A DNA stretch of 64,000 bases, taken from positions 83,916-147,915 of the forward strand of contig NZ_SLWU01000001.1 of NCBI RefSeq assembly GCF_004345675.1, written 5' to 3'. Source of the DNA: Caldanaerobacter subterraneus (lineage in GTDB: Bacteria; Bacillota; Thermoanaerobacteria; Thermoanaerobacterales; Thermoanaerobacteraceae). Below are positions 27,937 through 35,602 of the stretch, one piece after another. The first letter of the stretch is position 1; each line of letters opens with the position of its first letter. The notes beneath the pieces are model-generated. The model was not told the origin of the DNA. It saw only the letters and a program-made list of their open reading frames with translations, and did no database searches. The translations under genes and the position numbers were made by a program.

Positions 27937-28265
27937 AGTATGAATGCATCATCACTGCATTTGTAGCGGGATTTATCTTTCCTTTTCTTATAGAATTATT
28001 GTGGCATGAGATGGTAAGATTGTGGGGACCGATGGGGGGATGGATTGGTGCAGGGTTCATTGTGGGAACAGTATGGATAGTGAATCATGGTCTGAACTTG
28101 ATACCCCAAATGGGGCCATGGGTTGATATGACATGGGGACTATGCGCAGGCCTTTTTACTGCTTCAATAGTGCGTGGTGGGAAATTCAAAAAAGCTCTTC
28201 CTCATTTGGTGGGAGGGATTTTAGGAGGAATAGTGGCAGGGTATATTTTGTCATTGTTTGTTTAA
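27933..28265 (+). CDS. small membrane protein, second of a paralogous pair
   Basis: A 110-residue membrane protein with about four helices. It aligns with its upstream neighbour through GPMGGWIGA, WIVNHGLNL and WVDMTWGLCAG. The overlapping start and stop imply coupled translation. The gene is followed by a terminator, closing the locus that begins at 14950. Function unknown; uptake or a membrane scaffold are both possible. Confidence 0.7.
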   Translation: MKYECIITAFVAGFIFPFLIELLWHEMVRLWGPMGGWIGAGFIVGTVWIVNHGLNLIPQMGPWVDMTWGLCAGLFTASIVRGGKFKKALPHLVGGILGGIVAGYILSLFV

Positions 28266-28281
28266 AAAATGTACAAAGAAG

Positions 28282-28316
28282 GCGGGTGCTAAACTTTCCA
28301 AAGCGCCTGCTTTTCA
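28282..28316 (+). terminator. rho-independent terminator
   Basis: GCGGGTGCT pairs with AGCGCCTGC (two G-U pairs), followed by TTTT. Confidence 0.65.
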
Positions 28317-28411
28317 GTTGTTTTTAGTGCAATTTTTGAGGGGAAAATATAAGAAAATAAAATTATTGCAACCAAAAATTCATAGATATGCCTTAACCGA
28401 ACAGGCATAGG

Positions 28412-28553
28412 AAATTGCCAATAAGTCCATGTTTAGCTCTTTTCATGCTAAACAATGAAGGAGTACCTGCAAATTATGAAGCAGATATGGAAGCTTTAAT
28501 TACTCTTTGTTTTTTACATTATATAGGGTGGTAGACCTGGTTTTCAGGCAGAC
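28412..28553 (+). pseudogene. sugar isomerase C-terminal fragment (fucose isomerase-like)
   Basis: One frame reads LPISPCLALFMLNNEGVPAN and continues YEADMEALITLCFLHYI; after a one-base shift it continues as GGRPGFQAD. The pattern 'NEGVPA-x-EAD-x-x-ALIT ... GRP-F-AD' resembles the C-terminal part of the L-fucose isomerase-like (COG2407) family. There is no start, the frame shifts near 28526 and stops follow, so this is debris. The 330 bp around it hold no intact gene. Confidence 0.45.
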
Positions 28554-28680
28554 TAGTATTGAGGTTGTGAATAAGCTTTATCTTGACCTTTTTATATTAT
28601 AACAAGTGTAACTCCTAAGAAGTGAGTGATGTTATTATTTGAGCCTGCTGCTTAGAGTATCTTTTAACACATTTAACCTA

Positions 28681-28693
28681 GTGTCATAGACAC
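28681..28693. repeat. palindrome GTGTCATAGACAC, copy 3, with half copy at 28721
   Basis: Identical to copies 1 and 2. A partial copy GTGTCATAG begins exactly 40 bp later at 28721. One frame across it reads CHRHIE, as in the tail of the LevR-type activator. It lies about 115 bp upstream of a sigma-54-like sequence. Confidence 0.7.
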
Positions 28694-28806
28694 ATAGAAA
28701 TTCTTATCCTGTTTTTATCAGTGTCATAGTCTGCAATCTTTAAATAGGCTGTAAAGAGGAGGAATAATCTAGTTATAAGGGAGATAAAGAATTTTATTAC
28801 ACTGTT

Positions 28807-28822
28807 TGGCACATTTTTTGTT
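28807..28822 (+). promoter_or_regulatory. imperfect sigma-54 promoter match before amino-sugar PTS operon
   Basis: TGGCAC-N5-TTGTT has a perfect -24 box and correct spacing, but the -12 box has GT instead of GC. It lies 60 bp before the kinase start codon. Mannose-family PTS operons are classically sigma-54/LevR controlled, which supports it. Confidence 0.35.
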
Positions 28823-28882
28823 ATAAGATAATGAGTAGAAATGTCGATTTTTAATGTAACTTGAGATAGGGGAGTTGAAAGG

Positions 28883-29872
28883 ATGTTTTTCTTGGGAGTA
28901 GATGGAGGAGGAACGAAAACAAAATTTGCACTCATTGATGATCAATTGGAAATTTATAGTACTTTTGAAACGACCACATCCCACATAGCACAGGTAGGGA
29001 TAGAAGGGGTTGTAAGGGTTCTTCAAGAGGGATTGAAGTCAGTACTTTTTGAAGAAGGGATATGCAAAGAAGAAATAAAATATGCAGTTTTGGGAATGCC
29101 GGGCTACACCGAAGTTAAGACTAACGACACCCAAATTGAGAGGGCTGTAAAAGAAGTATTTGGATTTACAAATTATCATATCGTAAACGATGCGGAAGCG
29201 GGATGGGCAGGAGCACTTGCCTGTCAGCCAGGTATTAATATAGTAGCAGGTACGGGTTCTATTGCGTTTGGAGTGGATGAAGAAGGTCGCAGGGAAAGGA
29301 TTGGGGGATGGGGAGAATTTATAGGAGATGAAGGGAGCGCGTATTGGATTGCGAAGAAAACACTGGAAGTGTACAGCAAACAGAAAGACGGAAGGTTACC
29401 AAAAACAGTGCTTGTGGATATAATTGATGAAAAATACGGGATAAAAGATAAATTTGAGATAATCGATATAATGCACAACCGATTCAAATTAAAGAGGGAT
29501 AAAATAGCAGAGCTATCTTTGTACACATTTGAGGCGGCGCAGAAAGGATGCAGATATTCTGCAGAGATTTTTGAGAAGGCAGCGTATGAACTTTTTCTGC
29601 ATGTAGAGGGGTTGACAAAAAAGATGAGATTTTCTAAACCAATTTTGGTTTCATATGTAGGAGGAGTATTTAAAGCAGGGGAATTAATTTTACAGCCATT
29701 GAGGACTTTTCTGGGGCAATTGGGCGATGAAATTCTATTAATTCCTCCTCGGATGGAGCCCTGTTTTGGAGCGGCATATTACGCTTATTTGAGATACAAG
29801 AATTTGAGAGCGGAAGAAAGTTTAACTGAGAAGCTATTAAAAGAAATCGCTAAATATTCAGAAAAAAATTAG
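28883..29872 (+). CDS. BadF/BcrA-type ATPase, probable amino-sugar kinase
   Basis: A 329-residue kinase with the ASKHA phosphate-1 motif GVDGGGTKTKFAL at the N-terminus, VAGTGSIAFGVD (about 121-132) and GGWGEFIGDEGSAYWI, the pattern of bacterial N-acetylglucosamine and glucosamine kinases. It heads the mannose-family PTS operon. It could phosphorylate free amino sugar produced inside the cell, which the PTS itself cannot do. It is related to, but clearly different from, the kinase at 18183. Confidence 0.85.
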   Translation: MFFLGVDGGGTKTKFALIDDQLEIYSTFETTTSHIAQVGIEGVVRVLQEGLKSVLFEEGICKEEIKYAVLGMPGYTEVKTNDTQIERAVKEVFGFTNYHIVNDAEAGWAGALACQPGINIVAGTGSIAFGVDEEGRRERIGGWGEFIGDEGSAYWIAKKTLEVYSKQKDGRLPKTVLVDIIDEKYGIKDKFEIIDIMHNRFKLKRDKIAELSLYTFEAAQKGCRYSAEIFEKAAYELFLHVEGLTKKMRFSKPILVSYVGGVFKAGELILQPLRTFLGQLGDEILLIPPRMEPCFGAAYYAYLRYKNLRAEESLTEKLLKEIAKYSEKN

Positions 29873-29926
29873 TTTACAAAAGGACTTGAATATGATAAAA
29901 CCTAAAGTAAAAGGAGATGAGTATTA

Positions 29927-30409
29927 TTGGGGAACATAGTTTTGGCGCGAATAGATGATAGATTAATTCATGGGCAGGTAGCAGTGGTCTGGGCTTCGCA
30001 TGTGAAAGCAGATATGATAATAGTGGTGGATGATGAAGTAGCAGGAGACCCTACTCAACAGATGCTGCTAGACCTAGCAGCGCCACAAGATGTAGAGACA
30101 CTATACTTGACGGTGGATGGGACATTAGAAAAAATATCTCAAATATCTTTTAATAAAAGAGTGTTGATCATTGTTCGGGATGTGAGTATTTTACTGAAAC
30201 TTGTAGAAGAGGGGTTACCAATAAAAGAAATAAACATTGGCAATATGCATTTTAAAGAAGGGAAAAGACAAATTACACCGACTGTATGGATGGATGAGAA
30301 AGATATAGAAGCTTTCAAAAAACTGGTTAGTTTAGGTATAAAATGTGAGATAAGAAGGGTACCTTCAGAAAAGGGTAGAGAGATTACCGAGTTTATTCAA
30401 GAGGTGTAA
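29927..30409 (+). CDS. agaV: PTS EIIB component, mannose/sorbose family
   Basis: A 160-residue EIIB whose N-terminus ARIDDRLIHGQV contains the phosphorylated His15. It takes phosphate from EIIA (31977) and passes it to the sugar carried by EIIC/EIID. The start is TTG behind AAAGGAG; no ATG lies near. Family membership is certain; galactosamine as substrate is inferred from the following enzymes. Confidence 0.88.
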   Translation: MGNIVLARIDDRLIHGQVAVVWASHVKADMIIVVDDEVAGDPTQQMLLDLAAPQDVETLYLTVDGTLEKISQISFNKRVLIIVRDVSILLKLVEEGLPIKEINIGNMHFKEGKRQITPTVWMDEKDIEAFKKLVSLGIKCEIRRVPSEKGREITEFIQEV

Positions 30410-30412
30410 ATT

Positions 30413-31945
30413 ATGCTGATAAAATCTTTAATAATAGGTTTGTACGCAGGCCTTGCAGGAGTTGATGGGAATAATACTCAGTTCAAGATAGGGAGACCTC
30501 TTGTAGCTGGCATGATAGTGGGATTTCTTTTAGGAGATGTAAAGAAGGGTTTGACCGTCGGTACTATATTAGAAATGTTAGGATTGGGTATGGTTGGTCT
30601 TGGTGGAGTATCTCCTCCCAATATCATTGTTGCAGGAATTTTGGGGGCAGCTTTTGCGATAGAAGCAGGAATTTCAGCAAAACTTGCAGTTTGTTTGGCT
30701 ATTCCTTTTGCCATGATAGTTCAATGGGGGATGTCGAGAGTTTATAAGGGTTATAGTTGGTTTGCTGATAAGATCGATAAATATACTGAGAGAGGAGAAA
30801 TAAATAAAGTAGAACTTTTACATATTTCTGGCATAATCCCTTTGTTTATTTTTTATGGAGTAGTAGTGTTTTTTTCTTTTTATCTTGGTATAAATATAAT
30901 AGAAAAATGGATAAAATTACTACCACAGTTCTTAGTAGAAGGTCTTGAAATGGCCGGAGGTTTAATGCCAGCAGTGGGTTTTGCACTACTTTTAAAGGCT
31001 ATGTTGAAAAGAAAATATATTTTCTTGGTATTATTGGGATTTGCTTTTGTGGCATTTTTTAGATTTCCCTTAATAGCAGTGGTTTTAATAGTTACTGCTT
31101 TTGTGATGTACAAGTTTCTTAAAGAAAGGGGCAATAAAAGTGAGAACACAGACCGAATAATGACATTTAATCTAAACAGTAGAAAGGTTACAAAAAAGGA
31201 GTTATATAAAATTGCCTGTCGCTCACTCTTTTTGCAGGCTTCCTTCAATTACAAAAAAATGCAGGCTACTGGATGGCTTTACAGTATACTACCTGCTTTG
31301 AGAAGAATCTATAAAGAGAGGCAAAACGACTTAAAAAAAAGTTTGAAAGCTCATTTGGAAACTTTTAACAGTCATCCGTTTTTAACTCCGTTAATTCTCG
31401 GAATTATAGTTGCCATGGAAGAGAAGCATCAGAATATCGATACAATTAAAAAGGTGAAAGCAACTTTAATGAGTGCATTTGGTGGAATTGGAGATTCAGT
31501 GATATGGATGATGGTATTTCCAATATGTGCGGGATTGGGAATTTCTCTAGCAAGTCAGGGGAGTTTATGGGGGCCTGTGCTTTTTCTTGCATTGTTTAAT
31601 GTTATCCATTTTACACTGGTGTTTGGAGGAATAAATTATGGTTATAAAAAGAACCTAGGTCTTCTCCCCAATTTAAGAAACTATACCAAGGTTATATCAT
31701 CTGTGAGTTCTGTAGTCGGACTTGTGATAGTAGGAGCATTAATAGCGCTGTATGTAAATGTCAGTTTACCTGTAATAGTTGGATTAGTGAAAACCCGAAG
31801 TATTTATGCTGTTTTAGATAATTTTTTGGAAATCATATTTATGTTATTTGCATACTGTTTATTTAGAAAAGGATTATCTCCTAACAAAGTTATAGGTATT
31901 GCTGTATTATTTGGGATTGTGCTGAAGTATTTGAAAGTTCTCTAA
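30413..31945 (+). CDS. agaWE: PTS EIIC-EIID fusion, mannose/sorbose family
   Basis: A 510-residue membrane protein that joins two normally separate PTS subunits. Residues 1 to about 240 match EIIC, with IIGLYAGLAGVDGNNTQ and LGLGMVGLGGVSPPN. From about 255 the EIID signature begins: KELYKIACRSLFLQASFNYK, then GWLYSILPALRRIY, HPFLTPLILG and the GIGDSVIW motif near 365. There is no stop or frame change between the halves. The short basic linker KERGNKSENTDR separates them. The fusion would fix a 1:1 stoichiometry of the transport complex. Confidence 0.88.
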   Translation: MLIKSLIIGLYAGLAGVDGNNTQFKIGRPLVAGMIVGFLLGDVKKGLTVGTILEMLGLGMVGLGGVSPPNIIVAGILGAAFAIEAGISAKLAVCLAIPFAMIVQWGMSRVYKGYSWFADKIDKYTERGEINKVELLHISGIIPLFIFYGVVVFFSFYLGINIIEKWIKLLPQFLVEGLEMAGGLMPAVGFALLLKAMLKRKYIFLVLLGFAFVAFFRFPLIAVVLIVTAFVMYKFLKERGNKSENTDRIMTFNLNSRKVTKKELYKIACRSLFLQASFNYKKMQATGWLYSILPALRRIYKERQNDLKKSLKAHLETFNSHPFLTPLILGIIVAMEEKHQNIDTIKKVKATLMSAFGGIGDSVIWMMVFPICAGLGISLASQGSLWGPVLFLALFNVIHFTLVFGGINYGYKKNLGLLPNLRNYTKVISSVSSVVGLVIVGALIALYVNVSLPVIVGLVKTRSIYAVLDNFLEIIFMLFAYCLFRKGLSPNKVIGIAVLFGIVLKYLKVL

Positions 31946-31976
31946 GAATAGAACTTTATTTCTGGAGGTTAAAGCG

Positions 31977-32402
31977 ATGAAACTAATTGTAACAGGGCAT
32001 GGGAAATTTGCGAGCGGGTTAGCTAATGTAATAGAAGTTATAGCGGGAAAACAAGATGAATTGTTTGCTATTGAATTTGTCGGTCAGGACTTAGAAAAAT
32101 ACACGCAGGAAATGGAGAAAATTATAAAAGTTGCTTCTAAGGAAAAGGAAAGTGTGATAGTACTGACAGACTTGATAAGCGGTACGCCTTTCAGGATATC
32201 TTCTTTTCTCAGTGAAAAATATCCTAATGTGTATGTAGTGGCAGGGACCAATGTGCCTATGCTAATAGAGGCGGTGTTTAAGAGAAAGGATTTTAAAGAC
32301 CCGGAAGAATTGGTCAGACACCTCATTGCTGTAGGAAAGAATGGAATAGAAAGCCTTGATAATTTGTTAAGACAAAAGACCAATTCAAAGGTAGTTGGCT
32401 AA
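31977..32402 (+). CDS. agaF: PTS EIIA component, mannose/sorbose family
   Basis: A 141-residue EIIA with the phosphorylated His8 in MKLIVTGHGKFASG, taking phosphate from HPr. SVIVLTDLISGTPFR is the conserved second strand-loop. It completes the EIIB, EIIC-EIID, EIIA transporter set. The ATG start is behind GGAGG, 31 bp after the fusion gene. Confidence 0.9.
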   Translation: MKLIVTGHGKFASGLANVIEVIAGKQDELFAIEFVGQDLEKYTQEMEKIIKVASKEKESVIVLTDLISGTPFRISSFLSEKYPNVYVVAGTNVPMLIEAVFKRKDFKDPEELVRHLIAVGKNGIESLDNLLRQKTNSKVVG

Positions 32403-32440
32403 TTTATATTCTCTCAAAAATATTACAAGAGGTGAACAAA

Positions 32441-33295
32441 ATGCCATTAGTTAACACAAAAAAGATGCTGGAAGATGCTAAGAAAAACAAATACGCTGTA
32501 GGAGCCTTTAACGTGCACAACCTTGAAACCTTGAAAGCGGTTGTAAAAGCTGCATATGATATGAGATCACCTTTAATTTTACAGACAACACCTGGCACAA
32601 TAAAGCATGCAGGAGAAGACTATATAGCGGCAATGGCAAAAGTCGCATCAGAAAAATATGACATACCAATAGCACTACATTTAGACCACGGAAATTCCTT
32701 TGACCTCGTTGTAAAATGCATAAGGGCAGGTTACACTTCAGTAATGATTGATGGGTCAATGCTTCCCTATGAAGAAAATGTGGAACTTACAAAAAAGGTT
32801 GTAGAAGTGGCTCATGCAGCAGGTGTAACCGTGGAAGCAGAACTTGGGAGTATAGTAGGCGTTGAAGACGATATGTACGTAAAAGAAGATAAAAGTGCAT
32901 TTACAGATCCCAAAATGGCAGCGGATTTTGTAGAGAAGACAGGAGTTGACTCATTAGCTATAGCAATTGGCACGGCTCATGGGATGTACAAAGGAGAAGT
33001 AAAGCTTGACTTTGAAAGGCTAAAAGAAATAGCGAGCTTAGTAGACATTCCATTGGTACTTCATGGTGCATCAGGAGTTCCTGATGAGTTGGTAAAAAAA
33101 GCTATAGCACTGGGTATATGCAAATTAAACATTGCCACAGAATTAAAAATTCCTTTTGCAAATGCAATAAAAGAAGTATTTAAAAATAACCCAGATGAGA
33201 GCGATCCGAGGAAATTCCTTGCACCTGGAGAAAAAGCGATAGAAGAAGTCGTAAAAGAAAAAATAAAACTTTTTGACTGCGGGGGAAGGGCATGA
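32441..33295 (+). CDS. gatY: class II tagatose/fructose-1,6-bisphosphate aldolase
   Basis: A 284-residue zinc aldolase. The family motifs are IALHLDHGNSFD with metal-binding histidines (about 82-84), GYTSVMIDGS, EAELGSIVG, a second zinc histidine in IGTAHGMYKG and the phosphate-binding LHGASGVPDE. It splits ketose bisphosphate into dihydroxyacetone phosphate and glyceraldehyde 3-phosphate. The neighbouring AgaS and LacC-like kinase favour tagatose bisphosphate. The start is the ATG at 32441 behind AAGAGGTG rather than the GTG within it. It overlaps the next gene by 4 bp. Confidence 0.9.
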   Translation: MPLVNTKKMLEDAKKNKYAVGAFNVHNLETLKAVVKAAYDMRSPLILQTTPGTIKHAGEDYIAAMAKVASEKYDIPIALHLDHGNSFDLVVKCIRAGYTSVMIDGSMLPYEENVELTKKVVEVAHAAGVTVEAELGSIVGVEDDMYVKEDKSAFTDPKMAADFVEKTGVDSLAIAIGTAHGMYKGEVKLDFERLKEIASLVDIPLVLHGASGVPDELVKKAIALGICKLNIATELKIPFANAIKEVFKNNPDESDPRKFLAPGEKAIEEVVKEKIKLFDCGGRA

Positions 33296-34221
33296 TACTG
33301 ACAGTTACTTTAAATCCCTCAGTTGACAGAAGTTACAGAGTGGACAATTTTCAAGTGGGCAAAATTTTCAGAGCACAGGAAGAAAACAGCGTTGCAGGTG
33401 GGAAAGGAATCAATGTAACAAAGGTTATAAAAACATTGGGAGAAGAGGTAACAGCAACAGGATTTTTAGGCGGCAAATCAGGAGAATTCATAGAAGAAGA
33501 GCTTAACAAAATAGGTGTCAAATGTAGCTTTATCAAAATAGATGGAGAAACCCGCACATGTATAGCAATTTTAGACCCTGTATCAAAAACTCAGACGGAA
33601 ATCTTGGAAAAGGGACCTTATGTGTCTCAGGAGCATGTAGAAAAATTTTTAGACAATTTTAATGAACTATCAAAGAGCTGCAATATCATAACAGCCTCAG
33701 GCAGTGTACCTCGGGGTGTTTCTGAAGATATATATGTAGAACTCATAAACATTGCAAGACAAAACGGTGCTAAACTAATTTTAGATACAAGCGGTGAATA
33801 CCTCTCAAAAGCTGTTAGGGCAAAACCATTCATGATCAAACCTAACAGAGAAGAAGTAGAAAAACTGCTCAATAGAAAATTAAAAGATATTGAAGAAGTC
33901 AAAAAAGCGGCTTTAGAGCTCAAACAGTTTGGAATAACTATTGTGTCAATATCTTTAGGAAGTGAAGGTTCTATCGTTGCATGTGAGGAGGGAGTATTTA
34001 GACTTATACCACCTCAAATAAAAGTAGCAAGTCCTGTGGGCTCAGGGGACTCATATGTTGCAGGTATGGCAGTAGGCATAAAAAGAGGATTTGATATTGT
34101 TGATGCTGCGATATTAGCAACTGCATGCGGCGCGGCAAATGCCATGTATTACAAGACAGGATATGTGACGATTGAAGACATAGAATATCTAAAAAATAAT
34201 GTCAAAGTACAAAAACTTTAA
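33292..34221 (+). CDS. lacC/fruK: PfkB-family 1-phosphofructokinase / tagatose-6-phosphate kinase
   Basis: A 309-residue ribokinase-fold sugar phosphate kinase. It starts MILTVTLNPSVDRSY, typical of FruK/LacC, has the GGKGINVTKV motif (about 37-46) and the C-terminal catalytic-base motif GSGDSYVAG. It would phosphorylate tagatose 6-phosphate to the bisphosphate used by the preceding aldolase. LacC and FruK cannot be told apart by eye; the operon favours LacC-type activity. Confidence 0.88.
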   Translation: MILTVTLNPSVDRSYRVDNFQVGKIFRAQEENSVAGGKGINVTKVIKTLGEEVTATGFLGGKSGEFIEEELNKIGVKCSFIKIDGETRTCIAILDPVSKTQTEILEKGPYVSQEHVEKFLDNFNELSKSCNIITASGSVPRGVSEDIYVELINIARQNGAKLILDTSGEYLSKAVRAKPFMIKPNREEVEKLLNRKLKDIEEVKKAALELKQFGITIVSISLGSEGSIVACEEGVFRLIPPQIKVASPVGSGDSYVAGMAVGIKRGFDIVDAAILATACGAANAMYYKTGYVTIEDIEYLKNNVKVQKL

Positions 34222-34242
34222 AATAAAGTAGGGGGTATGGAC

Positions 34243-35409
34243 ATGTTATTAGGTTACAGTGAAGAACAATTAAAAGAAAGGAAAGGCTATGCTACAGCGA
34301 AGGAAATAAATCAGCAGCCGCGATTATGGAGAGAACTTTTTAATAATATTCTTTTAAATCAAAAAAGAGAAATCACTGAATTTTTAAATCCAATATTCCA
34401 ACTAAAAGATTTAAAAATTATACTAACTGGTGCAGGAACATCTGCTTTTGTAGGCTATAGCAGTGAAGGCTATCTAAGGAGAATGCTTGGACTAGACGTA
34501 GAAGCAATTGATACTACAGATATTGTTGCAGCACCAGAGAACTTTTTCTTTAAAGACAGACCAACTCTTTTAATTTCCCATGCAAGGTCTGGCGATAGTC
34601 CAGAAAGTTTAGCTACAATAGAGTTAGCAGAAAAGATTATAAAAGATGTTTACTTCCTAAACATCACCTGCAATAAAGATGGCAAAATGGCAAAAAGCAC
34701 AATTGACAAGAAAAATTGTTTAAACATATTTATGCCTGAAGAAGCAAATGATGAAGGTTTTGCAATGACAAGTAGTTTCACATGTATGCTTTTAACAGAT
34801 TTAATGCTGCCACACATAGAACAAATTGAGAACAAAAAAGACCTCTTTGAAAAATTAGCAAAAGAAGCAGAAAGAATAATAGAAGAAGAGGCGAGGATAA
34901 TAGAAGAAATATCAAAAAATGACTATGACAGATTGATATATCTGGGCAGTGGCAACTTAAAAGGATGTGCTGCAGAAGCTGCATTAAAATCTTTAGAATT
35001 ATCACGAGGGGAAGTCAATACTAATTTTAACACCCCTTTAGGATTTAGACATGGTCCCAAATCTGTGATAAACGATAAAACACTTTTAGGATTTTTTGTA
35101 TCAAACAATCCTTATACACAAAAATATGATTTGGATCTCATAAAAGAAATAGCAAACGAACCCGGTCAAAGAAAATTAATGGCTTTTTTGCCGACAGATA
35201 TGCAAATAGAGGGAGTAGATTATATATTCAAATTGAGACAGGACTTTACCAATATAGAAGAAGCCTATTTAACACTTTTATATATTATTTATGCACAAAT
35301 GTTAGCTTTTTATAAATCCTTGAATTTAGGAATACCACCTGACAATCCAAATCCTGAAGGAAGAATAAATAGGGTTGTTAAAGGTGTAATAATTTATGAA
35401 TATGTTTAA
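34243..35409 (+). CDS. agaS: SIS-domain galactosamine-6-phosphate deaminase/isomerase
   Basis: A 388-residue protein with two SIS domains. ILTGAGTSAFVGYSSEGYL (about 64-82) and LISHARSGDSPES are the first sugar-phosphate site; YLGSGNLKGCAAEAALKSLE and NTPLGFRHGPKS form the second. This matches AgaS, which converts galactosamine 6-phosphate to tagatose 6-phosphate and ammonia. The start is the ATG at 34243, 7 nt behind AGGGGG. It is the last gene of the operon and completes the route from PTS import to triose phosphates. Confidence 0.9.
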   Translation: MLLGYSEEQLKERKGYATAKEINQQPRLWRELFNNILLNQKREITEFLNPIFQLKDLKIILTGAGTSAFVGYSSEGYLRRMLGLDVEAIDTTDIVAAPENFFFKDRPTLLISHARSGDSPESLATIELAEKIIKDVYFLNITCNKDGKMAKSTIDKKNCLNIFMPEEANDEGFAMTSSFTCMLLTDLMLPHIEQIENKKDLFEKLAKEAERIIEEEARIIEEISKNDYDRLIYLGSGNLKGCAAEAALKSLELSRGEVNTNFNTPLGFRHGPKSVINDKTLLGFFVSNNPYTQKYDLDLIKEIANEPGQRKLMAFLPTDMQIEGVDYIFKLRQDFTNIEEAYLTLLYIIYAQMLAFYKSLNLGIPPDNPNPEGRINRVVKGVIIYEYV

Positions 35410-35412
35410 CTT

Positions 35413-35444
35413 AAAGCCATGGAGAAGTTACTCCGTGGCTTTAT
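35413..35444 (+). terminator. stem-loop terminator after AgaS
   Basis: AAAGCCATGGAG pairs with CTCCGTGGCTTT (one G-U); the T tract is short. Confidence 0.6.
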
Positions 35445-35481
35445 AACTGAAAGGAGTACTATCTCAAGGAAAGTAGAATGA

Positions 35482-35510
35482 TTGACTCTATGACAGTAAT
35501 TTGTTATAAT
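35482..35510 (+). promoter_or_regulatory. sigma-A promoter for potassium transporter operon
   Basis: TTGACT (35482-35487), a 17-bp spacer and TATAAT (35505-35510), near consensus. It gives a leader of about 85 nt. Confidence 0.8.
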
Positions 35511-35559
35511 TTAAACGTCGAATCTTTTTGCTTTAAACATTTTATCAGTAAAAACCGAT

Positions 35560-35580
35560 AAAGGCCTTAATAGGCCTTTT
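35560..35580 (+). terminator. leader hairpin, possible attenuator
   Basis: A perfect 8-bp stem AAAGGCCT / AGGCCTTT with a TAAT loop and a weak T tract, 23 bp before the KtrB start. A second small stem TTTATC/GATAAA precedes and partly overlaps it (35540-35561). Confidence 0.5.
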
Positions 35581-35602
35581 CTCCATAGGAAGATGATTTT
35601 TT

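Noticed and set aside
32971..32990. sigma-54-like TTGGCACGG inside the aldolase gene
   Set aside because: No -12 GC element occurs at the right distance and it lies within a coding region in mid-operon.
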